Assembly (NCBI GenBank): GCA_037384225.1
Contig: JARROD010000114.1
Coordinates: 1-12,420 of the forward strand
From: JARROD01 sp037384225
GTDB lineage: Bacteria; Pseudomonadota; Gammaproteobacteria; Pseudomonadales; Cellvibrionaceae
Length of the DNA: 12,420 nt
Reading direction: 5' to 3'
Below are positions 1 to 6,937 of the stretch, piece by piece. Each line of letters opens with the position of its first letter. Position 1 is the stretch's first letter. A program made the translations under genes and the position numbers. The notes below the pieces were generated by a model. That model ran no database searches. It saw only the letters and a list, made by a program, of their open reading frames with translations, and was not told the DNA's origin.

Positions 1-4
1 CATG

Positions 5-113
5 GATGCCGACGCCAAGCCTACACGGACGTACTTGCGGCGTGTCTGGGCCAACTACCCCCGGATGGCCGCCGGATCGAAGGCACAAATACCCCGGCTT
101 ATTGAGAAGTTAC
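5..113 (+). repeat. Dispersed intergenic repeat, copy A
   Basis: This stretch matches 9571-9676 in the same orientation. The match is strongest over 33-113 versus 9597-9676, where both read ACTTGC.GCGTGT.TGGGCC, then GCCGGATGGCCG near the middle, GAAGGCACAA, and both end at GAGAAGTTAC. The first 28 bases or so align more loosely. The 3' end recurs a third time at 2270-2290. The copy may continue left of the window, because similarity is still present near position 5. All three copies lie between genes and point the same way, which suggests a non-coding dispersed repeat family. No terminal inverted repeats or target duplication are visible. The copy ends 39 bp before the regulator gene, so the regulator's promoter must lie in or beside it. 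Confidence 0.7.
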
Positions 114-152
114 ACATATTTACATATTTAATAAACTTAACCGCCAGGTCCT

Positions 153-1436
153 ATGAGTATTTGTGATATCGGCATCCCCGATTTGAGCTTACGCCACTTG
201 AAGGCAGCCCTTTACGTCGCCAGGGACAAAAGCGTTACCCGTGCCGCCAATAAGCTCAACCGTTCCCAGACAGCCATCACCAAAGCCATCAACGACCTCG
301 AAGCCCAACTCGGTGTGCCACTGTTCGACCGCTCCGCCACCGGAATGCTGCCCACCGCCCACGGCGCCGCGATGGTGGCGCGAGTGGCACTGGCCGAAGC
401 AGAATTTGCCGCCGCCGAGAAGGCCTACCGCAATTTCATACAAAAGCCCCCGGGCAATAATCCCGTCTTCTCACTGGAAATCAGCTACAAGCGTCTGGCG
501 GCCTTTATCGCTCTCTACGAATCCGGCGATATCAACGTCGCTGCCGGCATGCTGGGCGTCACCCGGGCGGCGGTTTACAACTCTACCCGACAACTGGAAG
601 ACTTACTGGAAATAACGCTGTTTGAACGAGAACCCAACGGCTTTGCCCCCACATCCTATAGCAACGTGTTGGCGCGCCACATTAAACTGGCTTTTTCCCA
701 GATTCGCCATGGTTTGGACGATCTCGCCAACCTCAGTGGCATCACCCGCGGCAGCGTGGCAATCGGAACTCTGCCTTATACCCGCACGATTCTCACTCCC
801 AGAGCGATTATCCTGCTGTTGAACGACCACCCTCAGCTCGATGTTTCAACCCGGGAGGGACCCTACTCGATTTTGGAGGCATCCCTGCGCAATGGCGATC
901 TCGACTTTATCATTGGCGCATTGCGCACCGCCCACAGCCCGCCCGACTTGCGCACCGAGATACTGTTTCACGACCGCCTTTCGATCATTGCCCGCAAAGG
1001 CCACCCACTGGCCAACTGTCGCGGCCTGAGCCTGCACCAGTTGACCGATCACCAATGGGTGTTGCCGGGACGCAATACGCCATCGCGGCAACTTTTCGAC
1101 GAGATTCTTTGCCACCACGGACTGGCAGCACCGCAGCACTGCGTCGAAACCAGTTCGCTATCGACGCTGCGTGGACTGCTGTTGGAAAGCGACCGTATTG
1201 CCCTGCTTTCTGAGCACCAGATCTACTACGATAATCAGTATGGGCTTTTGACAGCGTTACCCATCGAGCTGAAAGACAGCTATCGCCCCATCGGGGTTAC
1301 CATGCGCGCGCACACGACACCGTCGCCGGCGGCCGCACTTTTTCTCAACCACCTCAGAAATGTGGCTGCCGAGCCGGACTCTCCGGCATCGAAGATTGAA
1401 AACGGGTATCGGACGCTCAGTCCACTTCCGGGATAA
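153..1436 (+). CDS. LysR-type transcriptional regulator with duplicated HTH domain
   Basis: A cytoplasmic DNA-binding regulator of 427 residues, about 120 longer than a standard LysR protein. The extra length is a second winged helix-turn-helix. The first HTH spans about residues 10-70 (LRHLKAALYVARDKSVTRAA, then LGVPLFDRS). The second spans about 110-170 (YKRLAAFIALYESGDINVAA, then ITLFEREPNG). Both keep the LysR-type pattern and the LFxR wing, although the second carries VYNSTRQLED in its recognition region. A LysR substrate-binding domain runs from about residue 200 (GSVAIGTLPY) to 408. The effector is unknown. Dual-HTH LysR proteins are known beside aromatic-acid (gallate/protocatechuate-type) catabolic genes, but no such gene is visible here. 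The start is the ATG with a weak AGG 4 bases upstream. The HTH begins about 10 residues in, so a later start is unlikely. The 3' end overlaps the convergent oxidoreductase gene by 20 bp. That gene is a plausible target. Confidence 0.9.
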   Translation: MSICDIGIPDLSLRHLKAALYVARDKSVTRAANKLNRSQTAITKAINDLEAQLGVPLFDRSATGMLPTAHGAAMVARVALAEAEFAAAEKAYRNFIQKPPGNNPVFSLEISYKRLAAFIALYESGDINVAAGMLGVTRAAVYNSTRQLEDLLEITLFEREPNGFAPTSYSNVLARHIKLAFSQIRHGLDDLANLSGITRGSVAIGTLPYTRTILTPRAIILLLNDHPQLDVSTREGPYSILEASLRNGDLDFIIGALRTAHSPPDLRTEILFHDRLSIIARKGHPLANCRGLSLHQLTDHQWVLPGRNTPSRQLFDEILCHHGLAAPQHCVETSSLSTLRGLLLESDRIALLSEHQIYYDNQYGLLTALPIELKDSYRPIGVTMRAHTTPSPAAALFLNHLRNVAAEPDSPASKIENGYRTLSPLPG

Positions 1437-2217
1437 TGTCCGGCATGCCCTGGGCCAGCACGCGGCGCAGATTTTCCACTGTGCCGCGCGTCATCAGGGG
1501 GTCGACGCCCAGGTCCTCGAGCAGGGCCTGAGATGCTTCCATTTCGTGCAGCCGGCGCCGGGCGTGGGGCCCCGTGCCGCGCACCAGCCGCGATAACAGC
1601 GCTTCGTCGGCGCGACAGATTTCCTCGGCCAGATTGCCCCAAAGCCAGTCGGAAAGATCCGCCTTTTCTGCCGCCTGCATGGCCTCTATGACAAGCGCCG
1701 CCAGCCCCTTCATAAACACGCTGCGCAGCAGTTTGCGGGTGGCAGCGTCACCGGCCCGGTCGCCTATGGCCTCGACCGGCATCCCCAGCGGCGCAAAGGT
1801 TTCGACAAAACGTTCGGCCGCGGTCCCGGCGGCCAGCGCGGGTGTTTTCAACCCCTTGCCGGGCACGGTCGCCAGCAGGGCGATATCGACGAACGGCAGT
1901 TGCCGCGCCGCTGCGATGTCGGCAAGTGTGCGCTTCAGCGCGGCGGCGCTGGTGGAAAAATCGGCGTAGCACGCCTCGGGCGGTATCGCATCTAGGGCCT
2001 GCTCCAGGGCTGTACGGGCATCGGCCATCGCGGTAACACCGAACACCGCATCGGCGCCGGTGACGGCCTCCCGCGGAGTCAGGCAACGCTGCACTGCCGC
2101 TGGCGTCGCTACCGGCGCAGGATCATAGGCGGCGACACTGACACCGCAGGCAACTAAGTCAGCGGCTATCAAAGCCCCCGCTTCACCGATTCCAAAAATT
2201 GCAACTTTCATTGACAT
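1417..2217 (-). CDS. NAD(P)-dependent oxidoreductase, beta-hydroxyacid dehydrogenase-like with DUF1932 C-terminal domain
   Basis: A soluble dehydrogenase of 266 residues. The N-terminus is a Rossmann fold with GIGEAG at residues 9-14, followed by a long helix and AYDP at 30-33, where the acidic residue would contact the cofactor ribose. The middle (STSAAALK near 88-95, then DIALLATVPGKG near 111-122) follows the 6-phosphogluconate/3-hydroxyisobutyrate dehydrogenase layout. K162 in RKLLRSVFMKG is the likely catalytic lysine, and the C-terminal helices (about 190-262) fit DUF1932. The substrate is unknown. I chose the ATG at 2217 because AGAGGTGG sits 5 bases upstream. A GTG at 2226 would place the start codon inside that Shine-Dalgarno; an ATG at 2211 is spaced less well. 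The gene faces the LysR gene and overlaps its last 20 bp, and it diverges from metH. The family is clear; the reaction is not. Confidence 0.88.
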   Translation of the reverse strand: MSMKVAIFGIGEAGALIAADLVACGVSVAAYDPAPVATPAAVQRCLTPREAVTGADAVFGVTAMADARTALEQALDAIPPEACYADFSTSAAALKRTLADIAAARQLPFVDIALLATVPGKGLKTPALAAGTAAERFVETFAPLGMPVEAIGDRAGDAATRKLLRSVFMKGLAALVIEAMQAAEKADLSDWLWGNLAEEICRADEALLSRLVRGTGPHARRRLHEMEASQALLEDLGVDPLMTRGTVENLRRVLAQGMPDIIPEVD

Positions 2218-2235
2218 CGAAACCACCTCTGATTT

Positions 2236-2290
2236 TATCAGTAACTTCTTATCAGTAACTTCTGAATAACCCGGGATGTTGAGAAGTTAC
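2236..2290. repeat. Tandem 14-mer plus 36-bp imperfect palindrome carrying the end of the dispersed repeat
   Basis: TATCAGTAACTTCT occurs twice without a gap (2236-2249 and 2250-2263). The second copy provides the left arm GTAACTTCT (2255-2263) of an inverted repeat whose right arm AGAAGTTAC is 2282-2290, with CCCGGG near the centre. The right half (about 2270-2290, CCCGGGATGTTGAGAAGTTAC-like) equals the 3' end of the dispersed repeat at 5-113 and 9571-9676. So the third copy is only the end of the element, and its terminal sequence has been duplicated in inverted and then tandem form. It lies just upstream of the DUF1932 gene's ribosome binding site (2223-2230), in the metH/oxidoreductase divergent spacer. 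It may be a repeat remnant, a regulator site or a transcript hairpin. Confidence 0.65.
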
Positions 2291-2299
2291 GCTGTAATC

Positions 2300-2346
2300 A
2301 CCACTCCTCGGCGGCGGTATCGACGGTGTGCTGGCCGAGGAGTGGT
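2300..2346. other. Strong stem-loop in the metH upstream region
   Basis: ACCACTCCTCGGC (2300-2312) and its perfect complement GCCGAGGAGTGGT (2334-2346) form a 13-bp inverted repeat around a 21-base loop. The loop and the right flank share a short direct repeat, GGTATCG (2316-2322 and 2344-2350). No run of T follows the stem on the plus strand, so it is a poor Rho-independent terminator for plus-strand transcripts. It lies about 170 bp before metH and about 80 bp upstream of the oxidoreductase start. If metH is transcribed from the proposed promoter near 2470, this hairpin is not in the metH leader. The role is unknown. Confidence 0.6.
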
Positions 2347-2465
2347 ATCGGAACCGAGCACCTGCGGCTTCACGATTTTAACCACACTTTTGTGCCAGCC
2401 GACAGTTTTATATCAATTCCCATACCGCCACGGAAAAGCGCCCTTTCCCTCCACCCCCCATTTTC

Positions 2466-2474
2466 TGCTACACT
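2466..2474 (+). promoter_or_regulatory. Possible extended -10 promoter for metH
   Basis: TGCTACACT fits an extended -10 (TG, one base, then TACACT at 2469-2474). No convincing -35 is present; the best candidate is TTCCCT at 2445-2450 with an 18-base spacer. Transcription would begin near 2480, giving a leader of about 40 bases that starts just before the near-palindrome at 2489-2508. This is judged by eye only. Confidence 0.3.
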
Positions 2475-2488
2475 TCACCCAACCATCA

Positions 2489-2508
2489 ATATCAAAATAT
2501 TTCGATAT
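2489..2508. promoter_or_regulatory. 20-bp near-palindrome (operator candidate) just upstream of metH
   Basis: ATATCAAAATATTTCGATAT equals its own reverse complement at 18 of 20 positions. The inner AAATATTT and the outer ATATC/GATAT arms share one centre. It ends 9 bases before the metH ATG, so a bound repressor would cover the ribosome binding region and the ground just after the proposed promoter. AT-rich palindromes of this shape are typical of ArsR/SmtB-family dimers. SahR, an ArsR-family regulator known to control methionine-cycle genes in Proteobacteria, is a possible binder. No such regulator gene is visible in the window, and I did not check its published motif. Confidence 0.5.
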
Positions 2509-2517
2509 AGGTCCCCC

Positions 2518-5500
2518 ATGGCAACCAGCACCACCCGCTCCCAGCACCCAGCTACCGACGCCCTGAAAGAGGCGCTCGCCCAGCAAATCCTCATTCTCGA
2601 TGGCGCCATGGGCACCATGATCCAGAGTCACAAACTCCGGGAAGCCGATTACCGGGGTGAACGCTTCGCCGACTTCCCACTCGACATCGCCGGCAACAAC
2701 GACCTGCTTTCCATTACTCAGCCGGATATTATCCGCGACATCCACACCGCCTACCTGGAAGCCGGCGCCGACATCATCGAAACCAACACCTTCAACAGTA
2801 CCCGGATCTCCCAGGCCGACTACCAAATGCAGGACCTGGCCCATGAAATCAACGTAGCGTCCGCCCAACTGGCGCGCCAGGCCGCCGACGCCATGAGCGC
2901 TAAAACCCCTGAAAAGCCCCGCTTTGTCGCCGGAATACTGGGGCCAACCAGTCGCACCTGCTCCATCTCCCCGGACGTCAACGATCCCGGCGCCCGCAAT
3001 GTCACCTTTGACGAGCTGGCGCACAATTACCTTGAATCCATCGACGGCCTGATTAAAGGCGGTGTGGATATACTCCTGATCGAAACCATTTTCGACACGC
3101 TTAACGCCAAGGCGGCGATCTTCGCCGTTCGGGAATACTTCGATCGCGAGGGTATCGAACTGCCGGTAATGATATCCGGAACCATAACCGACGCCTCAGG
3201 CCGCACCCTGTCGGGCCAGACCACGGAGGCATTTTACAACTCTCTGGCCCATGCCCGGCCGCTTTCCATCGGCCTCAACTGCGCCCTGGGCGCCAAAGAA
3301 CTGCGGCCCTATGTCAAAGAGCTGGCCCGGGTTGCGCAATGCTATGTGTCCGCCCACCCCAACGCCGGGCTGCCTAATGAATTCGGCGAGTACGATGAAA
3401 CGCCGGAGGCAATGGCCGCCGTGGTGGAAGAATTTGCCGCCAGCGGCTTTGTCAATATCATCGGCGGCTGCTGTGGCACCGCCCCGGCACATATCCGCAC
3501 CATTGCCACAGCGGTTAGCAAGCATGCCCCACGCACCATACCGGTTCTGGAGCCCGCCTGTCGCCTCTCCGGCCTGGAGCCGTTCAATATCGGCAAGGAC
3601 TCGCTGTTTGTGAATATCGGCGAACGCTGCAATGTCACCGGCTCGGCCCGCTTCAAGCGACTGATCAAGGAGGAAGACTACGACACCGCCCTGGAAGTGG
3701 CGCTGGAGCAGGTGGAAAATGGCGCACAGGTGATCGACATTAATATGGACGAAGGCATGCTTGACGCCGTGGCGGCAATAACGCGCTTTTGTAACCTGAT
3801 CGCCGGCGAGCCCGACATCGCCCGGGTACCGATTATGGTGGACTCCTCCAAGTGGGAAGTCATCGAGGCCGGCCTCAAATGCATTCAGGGCAAACCCATT
3901 GTCAACTCAATCAGTCTCAAGGAGGGGGAAGCGGAGTTTATCGACAGAGCCAGACTCTGTCAGCGTTACGGCGCCGCCGTGGTGGTGATGGCATTCGATG
4001 AACAGGGCCAGGCCGATAGCAAAGCGCGCAAAACCGCAATCTGCGCCCGTAGCTACGAGATATTGACACAACAGGTCGGGTTTGCACCCGAGGATATCAT
4101 TTTCGATCCGAATATTTTTGCCATCGCCACGGGTATCGACGAGCACAATAATTACGCGGTGGATTTTATTGAGGCGACCCGCTGGATTCGTGCCAACCTG
4201 CCCCATGCCGGCGTCTCCGGCGGTGTCAGTAATGTGTCATTTTCCTTCCGTGGCAACAACCCGGTGAGGGAAGCCATTCACTCCGTGTTTCTGTACCACG
4301 CCATTAAAGCCGGGCTCAATATGGGCATCGTCAACGCCGGCCAGTTGGCAGTTTACGACGATCTGCCGAAAGACCTGAAAGAAAAAGTTGAAGATGTGGT
4401 ACTCAACCGCAGCGACAACGCCACCGAAGCGCTGCTGGATATCGCCGAGCAATACAAAGGGGACGGCAGCGGCGCGGCGAAAAAAGAGGATCTGGAATGG
4501 CGCAGCTGGCCGGTGACCAAACGCCTGGAACATGCGCTGATCAAGGGTATCAATACCTATATTGTAGAAGATACGGAAGCCGCCCGACTGGAAGTCAACC
4601 GCCCACTGGAGGTTATCGAAGGCCCTTTGATGGACGGTATGAATGTGGTGGGCGATTTATTTGGCTCCGGAAAAATGTTTTTACCACAGGTGGTGAAGTC
4701 GGCGCGGGTGATGAAACAGTCGGTGGCCTATCTGCAGCCTTTTATCGAAGCGGAAAAAGACGAAGGCGCCGAACCCAACGGCAAAATTCTAATGGCGACG
4801 GTAAAAGGCGATGTCCACGATATCGGCAAGAATATTGTCGGGGTAGTCTTGCAATGCAATAATTTTGAGGTTGTGGATCTGGGGGTAATGGTGCCCTGTG
4901 AGAAAATTTTGCGGGTGGCAGCTGAACAGAAGTGCGATATTATCGGTCTGTCCGGGCTGATCACACCCTCTCTCGATGAGATGGTCACCGTGGCCCGGGA
5001 AATGCAGCGCCAGGGAATTGACAAACCACTGCTGATCGGCGGCGCGACCACGTCCAAAGCCCATACCGCGGTAAAAATCGACCCCCAGTTCGATCTAAAC
5101 CAGGTGGTATATGTCGCCGATGCTTCGCGCGCCGTTGGGGTGGCCGCCAGCTTGCTCTCCAAGGAAAGGCGCGGGGAATTTGTCCACCAGATCCAGGACG
5201 AGTATGCCGCCGTGCGGGAGCGGATGGCGAACCGCAAGCCCCGCGGCCTGTCTCTGCCCTACCCCGAGGCGGTTGCCCGCGGGTTTCAGGAGGACTGGAA
5301 AAACTACACACCGCCCACCCCCACGTTTACGGGCATCAAGGTTTTCGAAGACTACCCTCTCACGGATTTACTCGCGTATATCGACTGGACTCCCTTTTTT
5401 ATTTCATGGGATCTCAGCGGGAAATATCCCCGGATTCTGGACGATGAAGTGGTGGGAGAAGCCGCGCGCAACCTGTTTAGCGACGCTCAAGCGATGTTGC

Positions 5501-6240
5501 AACGGATTGTCGATGAGAAGCTGATCCGCGCCAGGGCGGTCATCGGTTTCTGGCCCGCGAACCGGGTCGACAGCGACGATATCGAAGTCTACAGCGACGA
5601 GCAAAGGAGCGATGCGCTGGCAACATTACACCATATCCGCCAGCAGAACCAAAAACCCGGCAATACCGATAAACCCAATTATTCGCTGGCGGATTTTATC
5701 GCCCCCAAAACCAGCGACAGGAACGATTATATCGGCGGTTTCGTGGTCACAGCCGGCATAGGCGCGGAGCAGATGGCGCGGCAGTTCGAAAGCCACGGCG
5801 ACGATTACAGCAGTATCATGATCAAAGCCCTGGCCGATCGGCTGGCGGAAGCTTTGGCCGAACGGATGCACGAGCGGGTGCGGCGGGAGTTCTGGGGCTA
5901 TGCGCAGGAGGAGTCGCTGGATAACGCCGCGTTGATCAAGGAAAAGTACTGTGGTATCCGCCCGGCCCCGGGCTATCCGGCATGCCCCGATCATACCGAA
6001 AAAGCGACATTGTTCAGGCTGCTGGAGGCGGAGGCGAATATTGGTGTGGAATTGACGGAGCACTATGCGATGTTTCCGGCGGCGGCGGTATCCGGGTGGT
6101 ATTTTTCACATCCGCAATCGACTTATTTTGCCACTGGGAAGATTGCCAAAGATCAGGTTGAATCCCTGGCCCGGCGCAAGCGTATGTCTGTTGAAACGCT
6201 GGAGCGGTGGTTGCAACCCGTGCTGGGTTATGATAATTAA
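2518..6240 (+). CDS. metH: Cobalamin-dependent methionine synthase (5-methyltetrahydrofolate:homocysteine methyltransferase)
   Basis: A cytoplasmic enzyme that moves the methyl group of 5-methyltetrahydrofolate through cobalamin to homocysteine, giving methionine. It has 1240 residues (E. coli MetH has 1227), with all modules in order. The homocysteine domain is about residues 15-340, with zinc ligands C255 (GLNCALG) and C318/C319 (GGCCGT). The pterin-binding domain is about 365-640 (FVNIGERCNVTGSARF). The cobalamin cap with MNVVGDLFGSGKMFLPQVV is followed by the B12 Rossmann domain carrying DVHDIGKN, where H767 is the lower axial ligand, plus SGLITPSLDEM and GGATTSKAHTAVKI. The C-terminal reactivation domain is about 910-1240, with the AdoMet-binding RPAPGYPACPDHTEK near 1148. 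The frame is open for 64 codons upstream, but the ATG at 2518 fits the start of the family's conserved region. Its Shine-Dalgarno is poor (TAGGT at 2508-2512). No key residue is missing. Confidence 0.97.
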   Translation: MATSTTRSQHPATDALKEALAQQILILDGAMGTMIQSHKLREADYRGERFADFPLDIAGNNDLLSITQPDIIRDIHTAYLEAGADIIETNTFNSTRISQADYQMQDLAHEINVASAQLARQAADAMSAKTPEKPRFVAGILGPTSRTCSISPDVNDPGARNVTFDELAHNYLESIDGLIKGGVDILLIETIFDTLNAKAAIFAVREYFDREGIELPVMISGTITDASGRTLSGQTTEAFYNSLAHARPLSIGLNCALGAKELRPYVKELARVAQCYVSAHPNAGLPNEFGEYDETPEAMAAVVEEFAASGFVNIIGGCCGTAPAHIRTIATAVSKHAPRTIPVLEPACRLSGLEPFNIGKDSLFVNIGERCNVTGSARFKRLIKEEDYDTALEVALEQVENGAQVIDINMDEGMLDAVAAITRFCNLIAGEPDIARVPIMVDSSKWEVIEAGLKCIQGKPIVNSISLKEGEAEFIDRARLCQRYGAAVVVMAFDEQGQADSKARKTAICARSYEILTQQVGFAPEDIIFDPNIFAIATGIDEHNNYAVDFIEATRWIRANLPHAGVSGGVSNVSFSFRGNNPVREAIHSVFLYHAIKAGLNMGIVNAGQLAVYDDLPKDLKEKVEDVVLNRSDNATEALLDIAEQYKGDGSGAAKKEDLEWRSWPVTKRLEHALIKGINTYIVEDTEAARLEVNRPLEVIEGPLMDGMNVVGDLFGSGKMFLPQVVKSARVMKQSVAYLQPFIEAEKDEGAEPNGKILMATVKGDVHDIGKNIVGVVLQCNNFEVVDLGVMVPCEKILRVAAEQKCDIIGLSGLITPSLDEMVTVAREMQRQGIDKPLLIGGATTSKAHTAVKIDPQFDLNQVVYVADASRAVGVAASLLSKERRGEFVHQIQDEYAAVRERMANRKPRGLSLPYPEAVARGFQEDWKNYTPPTPTFTGIKVFEDYPLTDLLAYIDWTPFFISWDLSGKYPRILDDEVVGEAARNLFSDAQAMLQRIVDEKLIRARAVIGFWPANRVDSDDIEVYSDEQRSDALATLHHIRQQNQKPGNTDKPNYSLADFIAPKTSDRNDYIGGFVVTAGIGAEQMARQFESHGDDYSSIMIKALADRLAEALAERMHERVRREFWGYAQEESLDNAALIKEKYCGIRPAPGYPACPDHTEKATLFRLLEAEANIGVELTEHYAMFPAAAVSGWYFSHPQSTYFATGKIAKDQVESLARRKRMSVETLERWLQPVLGYDN

Positions 6241-6331
6241 TCGCTTGGCGTCGGCATCCATGGCTTGTATCTTTGCCGGTTCCCTATCAGAATTTCGGGA
6301 ATAGTATTGCGGCCGAAGGGTTTTAAAAGTT

Positions 6332-6556
6332 ATGAGTGAGCGTGAACCGGGGGGAAAAATCAGCTTCCTGCAAATCGTGTTAACGACAATTGCGGCGGCG
6401 TTCGGTGTACAAAGCAGTAAAAATCACGAACGAGATTTCAAACAGCGCAGTATCGTTCCTTATGTGGTGGCAGGCGTGGTTTTTACCGTGGTGTTTGTGT
6501 TGGCGGTGGCCTTTGCTGTGAAAATGGTACTCAATAGTGCGGGGGCTACCGGTTAA
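6332..6556 (+). CDS. Small DUF2970 family membrane protein
   Basis: A 74-residue protein of unknown function. Residues about 10-40 (SFLQIVLTTIAAAFGVQSSK, then NHERDFKQ) match the DUF2970 pattern, in which a short amphipathic helix ending in FGVQSxKNxERDF precedes a single transmembrane segment. That segment is about residues 43-67 (VPYVVAGVVFTVVFVLAVAF and on). The N-terminus is charged and there is no cleavable signal, so it is probably anchored in the inner membrane. The ATG is preceded by AAGGG about 11 bases upstream, a slightly long spacing. It lies 91 bp after metH on the same strand and may be co-transcribed with it. A role in methionine metabolism is not shown. Confidence 0.88.
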   Translation: MSEREPGGKISFLQIVLTTIAAAFGVQSSKNHERDFKQRSIVPYVVAGVVFTVVFVLAVAFAVKMVLNSAGATG

Positions 6557-6580
6557 TAAAGGTGCTGAACGGCTAAAATA

Positions 6581-6787
6581 CACCCAAAGCGTTTGAAATT
6601 TAGGTGAACAGAGCACGCCCCTTTTTGTCCCTGGCAGCGTTGCTCCGTCCAGCCGCTCCAGGCATTCGCGGCGCTAGCGCCCTCACATGGGGCCTGCCAT
6701 GCAGCGTCATCGCGCCCCTGTTGTTAAAGGAAGGGGGGAACAAAAATTGACGCACTCTGCACACCTAAATCTCAAACGCTTTGGGTA
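6581..6787. mobile_element. MITE-like non-coding element with about 50-bp inverted-repeat ends
   Basis: The left end ACCCAAAGCGTTTGA, continuing through ATTTAGGTG to 6606, is the inverse of the right end 6762-6786 at 24 of 25 positions. Weaker pairing continues inward (CAGAG and TTTTTGT on the left against their complements on the right) to about 6630 and 6738. With termini at 6581 and 6787, both sides are flanked by TA (6579-6580 and 6788-6789). That fits a TA target duplication as made by IS630/Tc1-mariner-type transposases. The 207-bp body has no credible gene. Its interior includes the perfect palindrome GGCGCTAGCGCC (6670-6681). It sits 25 bp after the DUF2970 stop. No transposase is present, so movement would have to be in trans. 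A large transcript hairpin acting as a terminator is a possible alternative or added role. Confidence 0.65.
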
Positions 6788-6798
6788 TACATCCGCAA

Positions 6799-6854
6799 CG
6801 TTAGCCGGTTATAACGATAGTTATAACCGCAGTTGTTACAATAGAGAGCTAACG
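6799..6854. repeat. Nested inverted repeats with a tight 9-bp palindromic stem
   Basis: GGTTATAAC (6807-6815) and GTTATAACC (6820-6828) are perfect complements around the 4-base loop GATA. An outer pair, CGTTAGC (6799-6805) and GCTAACG (6848-6854), encloses them asymmetrically. The inner stem is AT-rich and not followed by a T-run on either strand, so it is not a convincing terminator. It lies between the MITE-like element and the 3' end of the minus-strand miniprotein gene. It may be a regulator site or the remnant of another repeat. Confidence 0.5.
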
Positions 6855-6937
6855 GATAGCTTGGTGCTACCCGCGCAGGCTCTAACGCCCGTCTATTCTG
6901 CTAAATAATGTGGACTATTACAGAAAGGTGCAACGGT

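Noticed and set aside
1280..1642. Minus-strand frame across the LysR 3' end
   Set aside because: It is a shadow of two well-supported genes and shows no recognisable domain.
2218..2226. GTG start for the DUF1932 oxidoreductase
   Set aside because: The GTG lies inside the Shine-Dalgarno AGAGGTGG that serves the ATG at 2217.
2300..2400. SAH or cobalamin riboswitch before metH
   Set aside because: GCCGAGGAG and a downstream CCGAGC recall parts of the SAH aptamer, but the rest of the consensus is not found, and the stem is explained by a simple inverted repeat. No B12-box is seen. An Infernal scan would settle it.
2326..2517. A 64-codon extension of the metH reading frame to an earlier ATG
   Set aside because: The added residues do not resemble any MetH N-terminus, and the stretch covers the promoter candidate, the palindrome and part of the hairpin. 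The conserved region begins soon after the ATG at 2518.
6799..6854. Integron attC site
   Set aside because: GTTAGCC and GCTAACG look similar to attC cores but do not fit the RYYYAAC/GTTRRRY consensus, and there is no cassette or integrase.
6687..6908. 73-residue plus-strand open frame
   Set aside because: It starts inside the inverted-repeat element and runs across its right end and the nested stems; composition and context are non-coding.
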